Position numbers and translations under genes: made by a program
Shown here: piece after piece, positions 41,731-51,128 of the stretch
Layout: the number at the start of each line of letters is the position of its first letter
How positions within the stretch are numbered: position 1 is the stretch's first letter
The notes under the pieces: generated by a model
What the model was told of the DNA's origin: nothing
Seen by the model: the letters and a program-made list of their open reading frames with translations, nothing else
Databases searched by the model: none
NCBI GenBank assembly: GCA_052386455.1
Contig: JBQTKD010000043.1
Span: forward strand, 1 to 64,000
DNA: 64,000 nucleotides
From: JBQTKD01 sp052386455
GTDB taxonomy: Bacteria; Actinomycetota; Actinomycetes; Sporichthyales; Sporichthyaceae
Reading direction: 5' to 3'

Positions 41731-43365
41731 TCAGACGTCGATGTGGAAGTCCGCGATCCTGCGGTACAGCGTCGCGCGGGAGATGCCGAGCCGCAGGGCC
41801 GCGGTGCGCTTGTTGCCCTCGGCCGCCGCGAGGGCGGCGATGATCGCCTCGCGCTCGACCCGCTGCATGGCCGTCAGGTGCCGCGGCGCGACGTCGACGG
41901 CGCCGTCGAGGTCGCCCGGCATGATGTCGCCGGCCCGGCGCTTGGCCGCGGCGGCTGCGAGCAGCCCGCGGAGCTCGGCGACGTTGCCTTCCAACCGCGC
42001 GGTGCGCAGGAGGGCCAGGGTGTCCTGATGCAGGCGCAGGTTCGCGGAGTGGGCCGAGAGCAGCGCCTTGGCGAGCGGCTCGACGTCTTCGCGGCGGTCC
42101 TGCAGCGCCGGAACCTCCACGTGCACCGGAAAGCGGCTCGCGAGGCGCGGGTGGATCGACGGCGTCGCGGCGGTCGCCACGACGCGCGCGTCTGCGCCGG
42201 CCCGATCGATCTCGGCCGCGAGTTCGGCGGTCTGCCGCTCGTCGAGCAGGTCGACGTGGCGAAGAACGACCCCGGTCGACGGAGCGCGCAGTTGCGACGC
42301 GAGCCGAGGCAGCCAGCCCTCGGTCGCCTGCGGGAAGACGTGCTCGCCCACCTCGGCCAGGCCGTTGAGCTCGTGGATCGCCCGCCCGACCGCCGCCTTG
42401 CCGACTCCGATCCGGCCGGTCACCAGAACCGGCAGCCCGCCGGCGGCGGCGGACCGCGCTCGCCTGCACAGGACGGTCCACTGCGGCGAGGCGCCCGCGA
42501 GGCCCGGCAGGCCGGCGGGACCCGCGGCCCGTCCCGCCCGGCGCGGCCGCTCGGCGACGGTCTCCAGCACTACGCCGGGAAACTCGACGTCGTCCGTGCG
42601 CGTGTAGACCCGCACGGACAGGTCCTCCCCCACCTCCAGCAGGGCTCCGTGATCCGAGCCCGTCAGCCCTCGCGTTGCGCGGACCAGGGAGGCGCGGTCG
42701 ACCGGGTCGAACTGTTCGGCCCGGCGGTTCAACATCACGGCGTCCTCGGTGGCCGCGAAGACCGCGCCTCTACTGCGCCGGGCCAACTGCATGAAGCACT
42801 CGAGTTGCGCGCGTTCGCGGATCGTGGCTTCGCCCGCGAGCAGCGCTTCGATGTGCCGGGCCGCATCCTCCAGGACCGCCGCGAACAGCGGGTGATCCCC
42901 GGATTCGGGCAGGATGATCGCCATCGACCCGGCCATCCGGCGGGTGTGCGGCTGGAACAGCGGGACGCCGTAGCAGGCGAACTGCTGGAGCATGTGGGCG
43001 TAGTGCTCCTGGCCGACGATCCGGACGGGCCGCCGTTCCTCGAGCGCCGTTGCCGCTGCGTTCGTTCCCGCCTGGTCTTCGCCGTAGGAGGAGCCCGCGT
43101 AGATCTGCAGGCTGTCGAATCCGGCGAGGACGGCCGAGGACGTTCCGCGACGGTCGATGACTACCGCGCGCTCGTCCATCAAGACGATTCCCGCCTGGAC
43201 GGACGCCAGCCGCTGGACGAGGGTGTCGAGTACCGGCGCCACCGAGCGGCGCAACCGCTCGCCGGAATCGACGAGCGGCGCCGCGGTGATCTGGTTGGCG
43301 TCGATGGCCTGCGCGACGCCGCTGAGCTCGGAGCGCAGCCAGGAGTTCGCGATCTCCGTACGCAT
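41731..43365 (-). CDS. GAF-AAA-Fis regulator (AcoR-like, sigma54-independent type)
   Basis: 544 aa. N-terminal helical and GAF-like sensor (about 40-200: LDTLVQRLASVQAGIVLMDERAVVIDRRG). Central AAA-like domain with P-loop VTGRIGVGKAAVGRAI but no GAFTGA loop, so it should not activate sigma54. The C-terminal Fis-type HTH is EREAIIAALAAAEGNKRTAALRLGISRATLYRRIADFHI. Actinobacterial AcoR/MimR-like proteins of this form control catabolic operons such as alkene, acetoin and propane monooxygenase sets. It lies 63 nt upstream of the ferredoxin gene, so it is the likely local regulator. Confidence 0.9.
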   Translation of the reverse strand: MRTEIANSWLRSELSGVAQAIDANQITAAPLVDSGERLRRSVAPVLDTLVQRLASVQAGIVLMDERAVVIDRRGTSSAVLAGFDSLQIYAGSSYGEDQAGTNAAATALEERRPVRIVGQEHYAHMLQQFACYGVPLFQPHTRRMAGSMAIILPESGDHPLFAAVLEDAARHIEALLAGEATIRERAQLECFMQLARRSRGAVFAATEDAVMLNRRAEQFDPVDRASLVRATRGLTGSDHGALLEVGEDLSVRVYTRTDDVEFPGVVLETVAERPRRAGRAAGPAGLPGLAGASPQWTVLCRRARSAAAGGLPVLVTGRIGVGKAAVGRAIHELNGLAEVGEHVFPQATEGWLPRLASQLRAPSTGVVLRHVDLLDERQTAELAAEIDRAGADARVVATAATPSIHPRLASRFPVHVEVPALQDRREDVEPLAKALLSAHSANLRLHQDTLALLRTARLEGNVAELRGLLAAAAAKRRAGDIMPGDLDGAVDVAPRHLTAMQRVEREAIIAALAAAEGNKRTAALRLGISRATLYRRIADFHIDV

Positions 43366-43444
43366 GCCGCCGCTCCCCTCGCCAATGAGGCCTATTTATG
43401 CTCGCACACATACTCGGCATCCCCAAGGGCGCGTGGCGCGGCGC

Positions 43445-43490
43445 CGCTGACCATCGAGCACAGAAACGACGGGCGAGGCGGCCGCGGGTC
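43445..43490. repeat. Diverged copy of the hairpin repeat at 53.7 kb
   Basis: 46 nt beginning GCTGACCATCGAGCACAGAA match 53683-53728 with about 6 mismatches. The match may extend weakly upstream (AAGGGCGC). The right-hand arm of the hairpin is missing here. Located in the 142-nt gap 43366-43507, between the stop of the ABM-like gene and the start of the regulator gene, both on the minus strand. Confidence 0.6.
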
Positions 43491-43507
43491 GCCGCCTCCG
43501 ATGTTGA

Positions 43508-44200
43508 TCAGTCGCCCTCGAACGGCTTCGGCAGCCAGCCCACCGCCTCGCCGGCGGCGACCTCCGTGGGCCACAGCCGCAGATTCAGCACGTCGGAAAC
43601 GACGCCGCCGTGCTCGCCGCGCTGGGCGTGGATCTCGTCCAGCAGACCGCCCGCCCGGGTGATGTAGTCCAGACCGCCCCAGTACGTGATCGCCGCCATC
43701 GTCCCGCCGACCGGGTCGTGTCCCCAGTAGCCGACGCGGAATCCGGCCTGCTCCTTCAACCGACGCAGCGCGTCGTGCGTCGAGGCGCGGAGATGGTCGA
43801 GTGCGTCGCGGCCGGGCAGCACTTCGTAGAACACGACGCGCAGCCAGGTGGAGACGTCGCGGCTGGTCACGACCTCCCACGCGCTCGGATCCCACGAGGC
43901 GGGCGGGGTGACGGACTGGAGGTTGACCTCCTTGCCGAGCCGCAGCCCGCTGCCGAGCCGCTCTCGCCGCAGCGCTTCGAGGTAGTCGCCGGCGGCCTGG
44001 ATTGCCTCGCGCGACCGCCAGTACGTCACCGCCGCGAGCATCGTGTCGTCGGGGTCGTGGGCCCACCGCCCGACGATGAAGCCGGGGTTCCTGCGGAGGT
44101 TGCGGTGCACCTCCTGCAGGCTCTCGACGATGTACTCGCGCGCGTCGGCGTCGCCCGGGGGAATGCGGTAGGTGACGATCCGCAGCCAGGTCTCGGACAT
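43508..44200 (-). CDS. Tandem dimeric alpha-beta-barrel (ABM-like) protein
   Basis: 230 aa, ATG with AAGGAGC upstream. Two copies of a roughly 95-residue ferredoxin-like fold. Copy 1: TWLRIVTYRIPPGDADAREYIVESLQEVHRNLRRNPGFIVGRWAHDPDDTMLAAVTYW. Copy 2: TWLRVVFYEVLPGRDALDHLRASTHDALRRLKEQAGFRVGYWGHDPVGGTMAAITYW. The copies are clearly homologous, so this is an internal duplication that makes a pseudo-dimer. Relatives include antibiotic-biosynthesis monooxygenase-like and heme- or stress-related proteins. No catalytic residues can be assigned. The 174-nt gap upstream (44201-44374) shows nothing definite. Confidence 0.7.
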   Translation of the reverse strand: MSETWLRIVTYRIPPGDADAREYIVESLQEVHRNLRRNPGFIVGRWAHDPDDTMLAAVTYWRSREAIQAAGDYLEALRRERLGSGLRLGKEVNLQSVTPPASWDPSAWEVVTSRDVSTWLRVVFYEVLPGRDALDHLRASTHDALRRLKEQAGFRVGYWGHDPVGGTMAAITYWGGLDYITRAGGLLDEIHAQRGEHGGVVSDVLNLRLWPTEVAAGEAVGWLPKPFEGD

Positions 44201-44374
44201 GCCGCTCCTTCCGGGCCGGTGTGACCAAGGCCAACCCAGACAGTCTTCACGAGGCGCCGGTGCCTAGGAAGGGGCGGTACCCCCGTGACGCCCGCCACGC
44301 TTGACAACGCCCGGACGCTCAGAACCCGCGGAATACCCCGTCCTCGCCAATGGCCGAGGCGAAATCGTCCCAGA

Positions 44375-45310
44375 TCAGCGGACCGTGACGGCCTTGACCG
44401 CGGGAGTGGGGTCCGCGTTGCCGGCTCGGTCGACGGCTCGGATGCGCATCGTGTGCTTGCCGGCCGACACCTTCTTGATCGTGTACCTGCTCGTGCACTC
44501 CTTCCACGCCCCACTGTCGAGCTTGCACTGGAAGTGCACGCCGGAACTGCGATCGTCGGAGGCGAAGCCGAAGTACAGCGACCGGTAGGGGTACGGACTG
44601 CGCGGATAGGACGTGATCTCGGTGTTGGGCGCCTTGGTGTCCACAACACCCGCGGTGGCCCTCGCGTCTCCGGCCGCCCCGCCTGCGGACGCCGTCGCTC
44701 CGCCACCGCCCACGGGGCCCCAGCCGGGCGAGCCGAGCTGTCCGGCGTCGCCGCCGATCGAGCCCCAGTTCGTGCTGGACGAGCCGCCGCCGCCGGCGCC
44801 CACGAGAAGCGGTGGCGAATCCGACGCAGAGCCGGCGACGCGGACGCTGGAGGCGCCGCCGCCCCCGTAGCCGAACTCGCCGGAGTTGTAGCTGGAGTCG
44901 GGGGGTGCGGCGCCGCCGTTGCCCCCGCCGCCGAAGCCGCCCATGCGACCCGTCGGCGTCTGGCCGACGATGAGTTCGAGATCTCGGCCGGGGTCGACGG
45001 CGATCGCCGCGGTGGCCGTCGTGCCCAGGCCGCCGCGGTTGTTCGAGCTTCCGTTGTAGTCGACGGACGACCCGCCGGTCGCGCCGCTCACCGACATTCG
45101 AACGCTGTAGACCTCGGCGGGCACGTCGAAGACGATCGGCTTGCCGGTCCACGACCCGAACGAGCACGTGACGAGCGAATTCGCGTCCATGGCGCAACCA
45201 CTGGGAACGGCAGGAGCGGCGGCGAGCGCAGGCGCGGCGGCGAGTACCGGCGCACAGGCGGCGGCCAGAACGCCGACGACGGTCGCCACTGCACGAGCTC
45301 GGCGGCTCAC
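44375..45310 (-). CDS. Secreted glycine-rich protein with C-terminal Ig-like repeat
   Basis: 311 aa, GTG start overlapping the upstream gene stop (GTGA). Signal peptide MSRRARAVATVVGVLAAACAPVLAAAPALA. Next comes a jelly-roll-like strand pair (YSVRMSVSGATGG), then a glycine-rich region about 75-200 with runs such as GGFGGGGNGG and FGYGGGGASS. The C-terminal 85 residues (APNTEITSYPRSPYPYRSLYF to GKHTMRIRAVDRAGNADPTPAVKAVTV) form the Ig-like module common in actinobacterial surface proteins. It contains a Cys pair (FQCKLD, KECTS). Probably cell-surface or extracellular. Confidence 0.8.
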   Translation of the reverse strand: MSRRARAVATVVGVLAAACAPVLAAAPALAAAPAVPSGCAMDANSLVTCSFGSWTGKPIVFDVPAEVYSVRMSVSGATGGSSVDYNGSSNNRGGLGTTATAAIAVDPGRDLELIVGQTPTGRMGGFGGGGNGGAAPPDSSYNSGEFGYGGGGASSVRVAGSASDSPPLLVGAGGGGSSSTNWGSIGGDAGQLGSPGWGPVGGGGATASAGGAAGDARATAGVVDTKAPNTEITSYPRSPYPYRSLYFGFASDDRSSGVHFQCKLDSGAWKECTSRYTIKKVSAGKHTMRIRAVDRAGNADPTPAVKAVTVR

Positions 45311-48232
45311 TTGACGACCTTGACCTTCACCGTCGCGGACTTGCCGCTGACGAGCAGGTTGTCGCCGGAGCGGTAGAGGCGGTAGCTCATCGTGCCGGTC
45401 TTCTTGGGCTTGATCGTCAGCTTGCAGTAGCCGGTGGCGTCGGTGGTGCAACTGGAGATCTTGGACCACTTTCCGTCCAGGTACTGCTGCAACTGCAGCA
45501 CCTGCCCCTTCTTCTCCTGGTTGAGGAAGGCGCCGAAGCTTTTCGACGTGCCGAGCTTCAGGCTCGAGATCGAGCAGCACAGGTTGAGGGAGGGCCGAAC
45601 GTCGATGGGCATCGTCCCGCCCGCGACGGGAGCCATGGTGCCCGCTCCGGCGAACACCCAGCGTGCCTCGGTCCTCCACGTCGGTCGGAAGTACCGCACC
45701 CGAACGACTCCGTTGCTGCCGCTGGTTGCCGTCTCCAGCGTCGTCCACGTCGAGGTACCCACGGTGCGCGTCTGCAGAGCCACCGGCTGGCTCTTCAGCG
45801 GCGTTCCGTCGCGTCCGTCGCGCAGAACGGCGCTGAATTCGACGTCGGTCTGAAAGTCGACCGTGGTCGCGGAGGCTCCGGAGGACGCCAACACGGAGGG
45901 GAAGCCGGGGATGTCGACGGTGGTCGCGACGGCGGGCGGGTTCGCGTTCTCCGTGGTCGCGAACATCGCCAGGCCGTACTTGTGACCCGCCCTCAGATTC
46001 TGGAAGTCGGACACCCGCCACCAGTTCGGCCCACCGACCTGGAAGGTCTTCGTGCCGCCGGCCGCCGGCATCGTCTCGTCGACGACCACGGGTCCGGAGT
46101 CGGGCCCGGGGCGAGCGGGCAGGTAGGCCATGCGCGCGACGATCCGCCACGGCTGCGCGTCCGGCGGCACGGTGACCTGCACCTGCAGCCAGCGCCTGTC
46201 GCCGTCGACCACGGGAGTGACGGTCATCGACGGCGCCGGGCCGACCCACGGCGTCGCCGCGGGAGGCACGACGCGGCGTACGACGGAGCTGGGGCCGACC
46301 TGGTCGACGACGAGGATCGCGTTCGCACCTGCTGCGGCGATGTGCGGCTGCTTCAGTTCCGCGGCTCCGGCTCCGGTGGCGCCGGAACCGAAAGCGGTCG
46401 TGAGCGTGTTGTCTGCGGCTCTGCGCCACACCGGGATCGGCAGCGGCTGGTGCGTGTAGGGGTCGGACTCCGGGAACGTGTCGACCGAGTACACCGACCC
46501 GTCCGCCGTGCTCGCCCAGCTCGGACCCGTACCGCTGAACACCGTGTGCAGCATGCCGTCGGCACCGAGCCGGTGAAGGCTGTCGTCGCCGACGAGCAGC
46601 GAACCGTCGACGCCGTCGCGGCCGAGCCAGGCCACCGTGCCGAGGCTCGTGGAGGTCGCGGGGACCTCGTCGCGGAAGACGGTGGTGCCGCCACCGACCA
46701 CCTTGGTCCACGTGCGCTTGGCGACGTTCAGCGCCCACACGACGTTGGGCTGACGCTGCGATACGTAGACCGTGGCGCCGTCGGCGGCGGCCGTCATCCG
46801 GCCCTCGCCGAGCAGGACCGCGGTCCCGGTCAGGCCGGCGGCGATCGTCTTGGTCCCGCCGCCGCCGAGCACCTCCACCGTGCCGTCGGTTCGGCGGCGC
46901 TGCAGCAGCCAGCCGCTCTTGTCGGTGCCGTGGTCGCGGCGCAGGGCGTAGAGCGCCCCTGCGTTGTCGTATTCGAGGTCGACCGCGTGCTGGTTGTAGG
47001 ACTCCATGGCCCAGTAGTCCCAGCTGTCGGGGTCGCGCTCGTTGGCCGGGGCACCGGGCAGAAGGCGAGTAAGCGTCGAGCCGGAGATCGTGTAGACGCC
47101 CCCGTTGGTGCCCATCGCGAGCTGGCCCGCCGGTCCCGTGGCCGAGTCCTGCACGCGTCCGAGATAGGCCCGCTCGATCGGGGTCCCGTCCGGGGCGTCG
47201 ACCCATCCGCGTTGGAAGTTGCGCCCAGCGACGCGGGTCCCGCCCTCGGCCGCCGCGCCGAACTTGACGATCGGTCCGCCGCAGCCGACGAACAGCGCGC
47301 CGGGGCCGAGCGCGAGGCCGCCGGGCGTGGCGTAGCAGACGGTCGGTTTGACGACGCCGTCCTCGCTCCAGACTTGCTCGACCGGGCCGCCGATGTCGAA
47401 CGCCTTGACGACCAGTCCGGTGGCGCCGCCGCCCGCGACCGCGACGCGTTGGGCGTCCGCGCTGATCGCGATGCGCTCGTTGTGGTGAATGAACGGCAGG
47501 TCCGGCTGCCCTTCGGCGGGCCCCGCGATCCGGTCGACGGTGCCGTCGGGGCGGATCCGATCGACGGCGGGACCCCCGCCGCGCAGGACGACGACTGTGC
47601 CGTCGTCAGCCTCGGCGGCCTCGCTGTTGGCGCCGGAGAGGACGGTCGAGGCGGTGCCGTCGGGCTGCACGATCTCCGTCGTCCAATTGCCGCCGTAGCG
47701 ACGCAGGTCGATCAGCATCGAGCCGTCGCGGCGAACGAGGAGCACGTTTAGGTCGTCGTTGGAGCCGCCCGTCACGGGGACGGGCACTGCCGTGGCGGTT
47801 CCGTCCGTGGCGATGCGCCACACCTGCGGAGTGCCGGCGTTGTGGGGTTGGAGAGACGTACAGGTCCCCGCCCACAATCCAGAACCGCGGCGAGCCGTAG
47901 AACTTCAGGGCCGGGGAGATCGTCGCGCGCGCCGTAGCGACCACACCGGGGTTGGCGAACTCGGTCGTGATCGTGCCGGTGGCTGCGTCGACGCGCCGGA
48001 AACCCTGGACCAGCCGATCCCAGAACCACAGGTCGCCGTTCTCCGCTCGCACGATCCGGTCGGCGTTGACCTGCGCGTCGAGCGCCAAGCCGCCATCGCC
48101 CGCGCCTCCCGCCAGCAGAGTCGTGACGACCGTCGCAGACGTCACGGCGTCCGCCGTCGGGATCGGCACGGACGCCGGCGCGGCCAGCAGGATCGGCCCG
48201 AGCGCCAAGCCCAGGCGTGCGCGTGCGCGCAT
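45307..48232 (-). pseudogene. Large secreted beta-propeller-like protein interrupted by one frameshift
   Basis: The ATG at 48232 (GGGAGGGA upstream) opens a signal peptide MRARARLGLALGPILLAAPASVPIPTADA and a propeller-like start, continuing to GDLYVS. The reading then moves to another frame at about 47851-47855 (a CTCTCC run) and continues LQPHNAGTPQVWRIATDG to a stop at 45307. Rejoined it would be about 975 aa: repeated NHL/propeller-like blades (GDGGL, VDRIRPDGTVDRIAG, LGRDGVDGSLLVGDDSLHRL) followed by two Ig-like beta domains at the C-terminus. It is either a true one-base frameshift or a sequencing error. The downstream glycine-rich gene is translationally coupled to it. Confidence 0.75.
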
Positions 48233-48322
48233 GGTCCCTCCCCAATCCCCAGATCCCCTCCTATTGCACCGGGGCGGGCGCGAGGAGCACCTCGGCCGAG
48301 CGGCCAGATCGCCCTGGTCCGT

Positions 48323-48715
48323 TCAGCTCAGAGTGGGGCGCGGTCCGCGCCGTTCGGCGCGCACGCGCGCTTCTTCGCGCTGGAGTTCGGCCCGGATGTT
48401 GCGCTCGCGCCGCAGCCACTCCGGCGCCTCTTCCTTCACCGCCGCGATCTGAGCGGTGGTCAGCGGCTCGGTGATCTCGGCACGAGCCAGCCCGGAAATC
48501 GAGACTCCCAAGCGATCGGCGATGACCTGCCGGGGATGCGGGCCGTCTCGACGCAGGTCGCGCAGCCACTCGGGCGGGTCGGCCTGCAGGGCGTCGAGTT
48601 CGGTGCGCGAGACGACGCCGTGGCGGAACTCCTCGGGAGTTGCCTCGAGCAGGACGCCGAGCTTCTTCGCCGCCGTCGCGGGCTTCATCGTCTGAACCGA
48701 TCTCTGCCGCGTCAT
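48323..48715 (-). CDS. DUF5997 family protein
   Basis: 130 aa. Family blocks: TMKPATAAKKLGVLLEATPEEF near the N-terminus, then PPEWLRDLRRDGPHPRQVIADRLGVSISGLARAEITEPLTTAQI. A small actinobacterial family with a helix-turn-helix-like middle; function unknown. It usually sits divergent from a LysR-like effector-domain gene, but here that gene is at 53.0 kb. A second fragment of DUF5997 lies beside it, so a roughly 4-kb block separates the usual neighbours. Confidence 0.85.
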   Translation of the reverse strand: MTRQRSVQTMKPATAAKKLGVLLEATPEEFRHGVVSRTELDALQADPPEWLRDLRRDGPHPRQVIADRLGVSISGLARAEITEPLTTAQIAAVKEEAPEWLRRERNIRAELQREEARVRAERRGPRPTLS

Positions 48716-48760
48716 GTGTCCCAGGCTACGCTCGCCGTCCCGCGAAGAGGCGCACGCGCC

Positions 48761-49804
48761 CTACCCGACCGCGGGGCGATCGCGGGTTGGCGCCACTGGG
48801 TCGGGCGATCCCACGGCCTGCAGATGACGGACCGTCACCAACAACGAGGTTCGGAGCGACGTCTCGGTATAGGGGATGTCGAGTGTCGCGCAGTGCGCCC
48901 GCACGAGCGGCCGCGCTCGCCGCAGATGCGGACGCGGCATGCTCGGGAAGAGGTGGTGTTCGACCTGGTAGTTGAGGTTCCCCGTAAACCAGTCGAGAAC
49001 AGGTCCGCCGCGGACGTTGCGGGTGGTCAGCACCTGCTTGCGCAGGAAGTCCCAACGTGAACCCGGCGGCGGCATCGGCATGCCCTTGTGATTCGGCGCG
49101 AAGGCGGCGCCCAGGTGCAGGCCGACGAGGGCCTGGTGGACGAGGGCGAACACCGCGGCCTTGGCCGGACCCATGACGACGAGGAGCAGGCCCACGTACG
49201 CGGCGAAGTGCGCCACCAGGGGCAGTACGTCCCGCGGCCCGCGGGCGGCCCGCAGGCTGCTCAAGTGCAGGTGCAGCGACTCGAGCAGGAGCAGTGGGAA
49301 GAACAGCCGGCCCTGGTTGTTGTTGATCCACGCGCGCAGCCCGCGCCGACCGCGGCGCTGTTCGGGCGTCCAGCACAGCACCCCGTCGCCGACGTCGGGG
49401 TCGCGCCCGACCTCGTTGGGATTGGCGTGGTGCCTGGAGTGGCGGTCGATCCACCAGTGCGATCCCAAACCCACCACGACGTCGCCGACCACCCAGCCGA
49501 GCCATCGGTTGACTCGGGCGGTGCGGGCCACCTGACGGTGCCCGACGTCGTGGCCCACGAAGACCATGCGCACGGAGAAGATCGCCACGGGCACGGCGAG
49601 CAGCAGTTGCCACCAGGTGCTGCCGACCAGCCACACGACGGCCCAGACCGCGGCGAGCGCGAGCGCGTCGGTGCCGATCAGCAGCGCGTACCGGCGCCGG
49701 CGCAATCGCAGCAGCCCGTGCGCGCGGACGGCCTGCAGCAGCGGCGCGAAATCGCTGCCCTGACCCGCCGGCGTCGCGCTCACCACTCCCGCTTCACCTG
49801 ACAC
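48761..49804 (-). CDS. Membrane fatty acid desaturase
   Basis: 347 aa from the GTG at 49804; V7 or V8 (GTG codons at 49786 and 49783) with AGGTGAAG upstream are also possible starts. Three histidine boxes of di-iron desaturases: HDVGH, HSRHH and QVEHHLFP. Hydrophobic helices flank them (LALAAVWAVVWLVGSTWWQLLLAVPVAI; LVAHFAAYVGLLLVVMG). The QVEHH third box matches acyl-lipid or acyl-CoA desaturases of the actinobacterial DesA3/linoleoyl type. It overlaps the upstream small gene's end by 11 nt. Confidence 0.92.
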   Translation of the reverse strand: MSGEAGVVSATPAGQGSDFAPLLQAVRAHGLLRLRRRRYALLIGTDALALAAVWAVVWLVGSTWWQLLLAVPVAIFSVRMVFVGHDVGHRQVARTARVNRWLGWVVGDVVVGLGSHWWIDRHSRHHANPNEVGRDPDVGDGVLCWTPEQRRGRRGLRAWINNNQGRLFFPLLLLESLHLHLSSLRAARGPRDVLPLVAHFAAYVGLLLVVMGPAKAAVFALVHQALVGLHLGAAFAPNHKGMPMPPPGSRWDFLRKQVLTTRNVRGGPVLDWFTGNLNYQVEHHLFPSMPRPHLRRARPLVRAHCATLDIPYTETSLRTSLLVTVRHLQAVGSPDPVAPTRDRPAVG

Positions 49805-50120
49805 GGTGGAGGTTCACCCGTCCGGCCCAGGATCGTTCCGACTCCTCGGCGGCCTCGCGTCGCCGCACGAGCTCGACGGACTGGGCCGTGCCACACGCCG
49901 AGCAGCCTGCACCCGTGAGAACGCCGCCCTGCTCGGGGAAGCGCTCCCACGACTCGTCGACGACGAGATCGCACAGGGTGCGGCCAGAGCCCGGGCGGTA
50001 CAGGTGTTCCGGAGCCACCGGCGTCCTGGCGGACTCGGAGAAGCCGCGGTAGCGGACCTGCGCCGACATTCCACCGTCCCGCCCGCGGAACGCCACGATC
50101 TGGTACGGGTCTTCCTCCAT
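49794..50120 (-). CDS. Small Cys-containing protein, unknown
   Basis: 108 aa. Start ATG 50120 shares its A with the preceding stop (TGATG). The C-terminal half has RTLCDLVVDESWERFPEQGGVLTGAGCSACGTAQSVELV: Cys plus CSAC, a possible zinc site. No family recognised. It lies directly upstream of, and overlaps, the desaturase gene. The coding call rests on good frame use and coupled starts. Confidence 0.5.
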   Translation of the reverse strand: MEEDPYQIVAFRGRDGGMSAQVRYRGFSESARTPVAPEHLYRPGSGRTLCDLVVDESWERFPEQGGVLTGAGCSACGTAQSVELVRRREAAEESERSWAGRVNLHRVR

Positions 50121-50332
50121 CAGCCCACCCGGAGGGCGAGGCTGCGGGCTGCGACGGCGGATCCAGGTACGGCCCGATCTCGCCATCCCAGGCCTGCGCG
50201 GTAGCGGTACTGGGGACCGTCCGCGGGCCGGTGCACGGCAGGCGAGCGGGGGATCGCTCCCGGGTCCCAGGCGTGGAATCCGTCGGCGTGGTTGACGCGG
50301 GGCGTGGCCAAAACCGGGTTGTAGACGGTCAC
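50120..50332 (-). CDS. Small hypothetical protein
   Basis: 70 aa from a GTG with CTGGAGG 5 nt upstream, ending exactly in a TGATG overlap with the next small gene. Sequence MTVYNPVLATPRVNHADGFH.. has no known domain. Support is the ribosome site and coupling only. Bases 50333-50578 upstream hold nothing I can support. Confidence 0.35.
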   Translation of the reverse strand: MTVYNPVLATPRVNHADGFHAWDPGAIPRSPAVHRPADGPQYRYRAGLGWRDRAVPGSAVAARSLALRVG

Positions 50333-50578
50333 ATGGGCCTCCAGCGCGAGAGCGCGAAGCCCTTGGGGTTGCAAGGACGTCGCTCGGTCGCGGAGTCGTC
50401 GTGGGAAGCGTGCTGCTGGGCGAATGCCTCGGGCGCGTACCTACGACGCGAGCTGACTCGGGGCCATCCACTCGCCGGGCCACCGATTGGCCGCGCAACG
50501 AGGGAAGCAACCTCCATCATCTCTCCTACCGGACCCGACCGCAAACACCCACGGCGGGTCGTCGCCCGGTTCCCGAGG

Positions 50579-50839
50579 CTATGGGCCCACCAGGAACAGT
50601 GGGCGTGTGCGGCGGTGGGCACCGTCGATCGGCGGCGGCGCCTCCGGGTGCACGCAGGGAAGACTCAGGCTGAACCACACCGCCTTGCCCGCCGGGTTCT
50701 CGGACACGCCCCAGGAACGGGCCACGGCGGCAACGATGGCCAGACCGTGGCCGCCCGGTCCGGGGGGCAGCACCACGTAGGGCCCGGAATCGGACACCGC
50801 GATCGTGATCCGGTCCGTCACCGCAATCTCCACGCCCAT
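50579..50839 (-). pseudogene. Remnant of an anti-sigma-type HATPase
   Basis: The segment 50657-50839 reads MGVEIAVTDRITIAVSDSGP, then GGHGLAIVAAVARSWG and GKAVWFSLSLP. It matches the C-terminal half of the intact ATPase at 38.2-38.6 kb (VTDRITITVLDDEP, GRGLRIVAAVSRDWG, GKAVWFSLDLP). The N-box half (ELVANAVRHA) is missing upstream. With no catalytic Glu/Asn it should be inactive. Bases 50840-51128 show no gene. Confidence 0.65.
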
Positions 50840-51128
50840 GCACTCCCCGGCGGGCGCAAGCCGCCACTCGTCCGGGGGCGTGGTACTGCTGCACACGGGG
50901 CGCGCCACCCGCCGGGTCACCGATTGACCGCGCGGCGAAGGGGCTTCCTCGATACTCCTCGCCGATGGCGAGAACGGCAATAGACGAGCGCCGTTCCCGA
51001 CTCCAAGGGACGTCCCCGTCGTTCCACGCAGACGAACATCGCCGCTCGCAGGTGCGCCCGGCCAGGGCACTGCGATCGGCGATGTCGAAGACGTAGCCGG
51101 GGGTAGGCCGGCTACGTCTGACGCGGCG

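Noticed and set aside
43398..43667. 89-codon plus-strand frame near the repeat at 43.45 kb
   Set aside because: It spans the repeat and the antisense of the ABM-like gene; no ribosome site or family.
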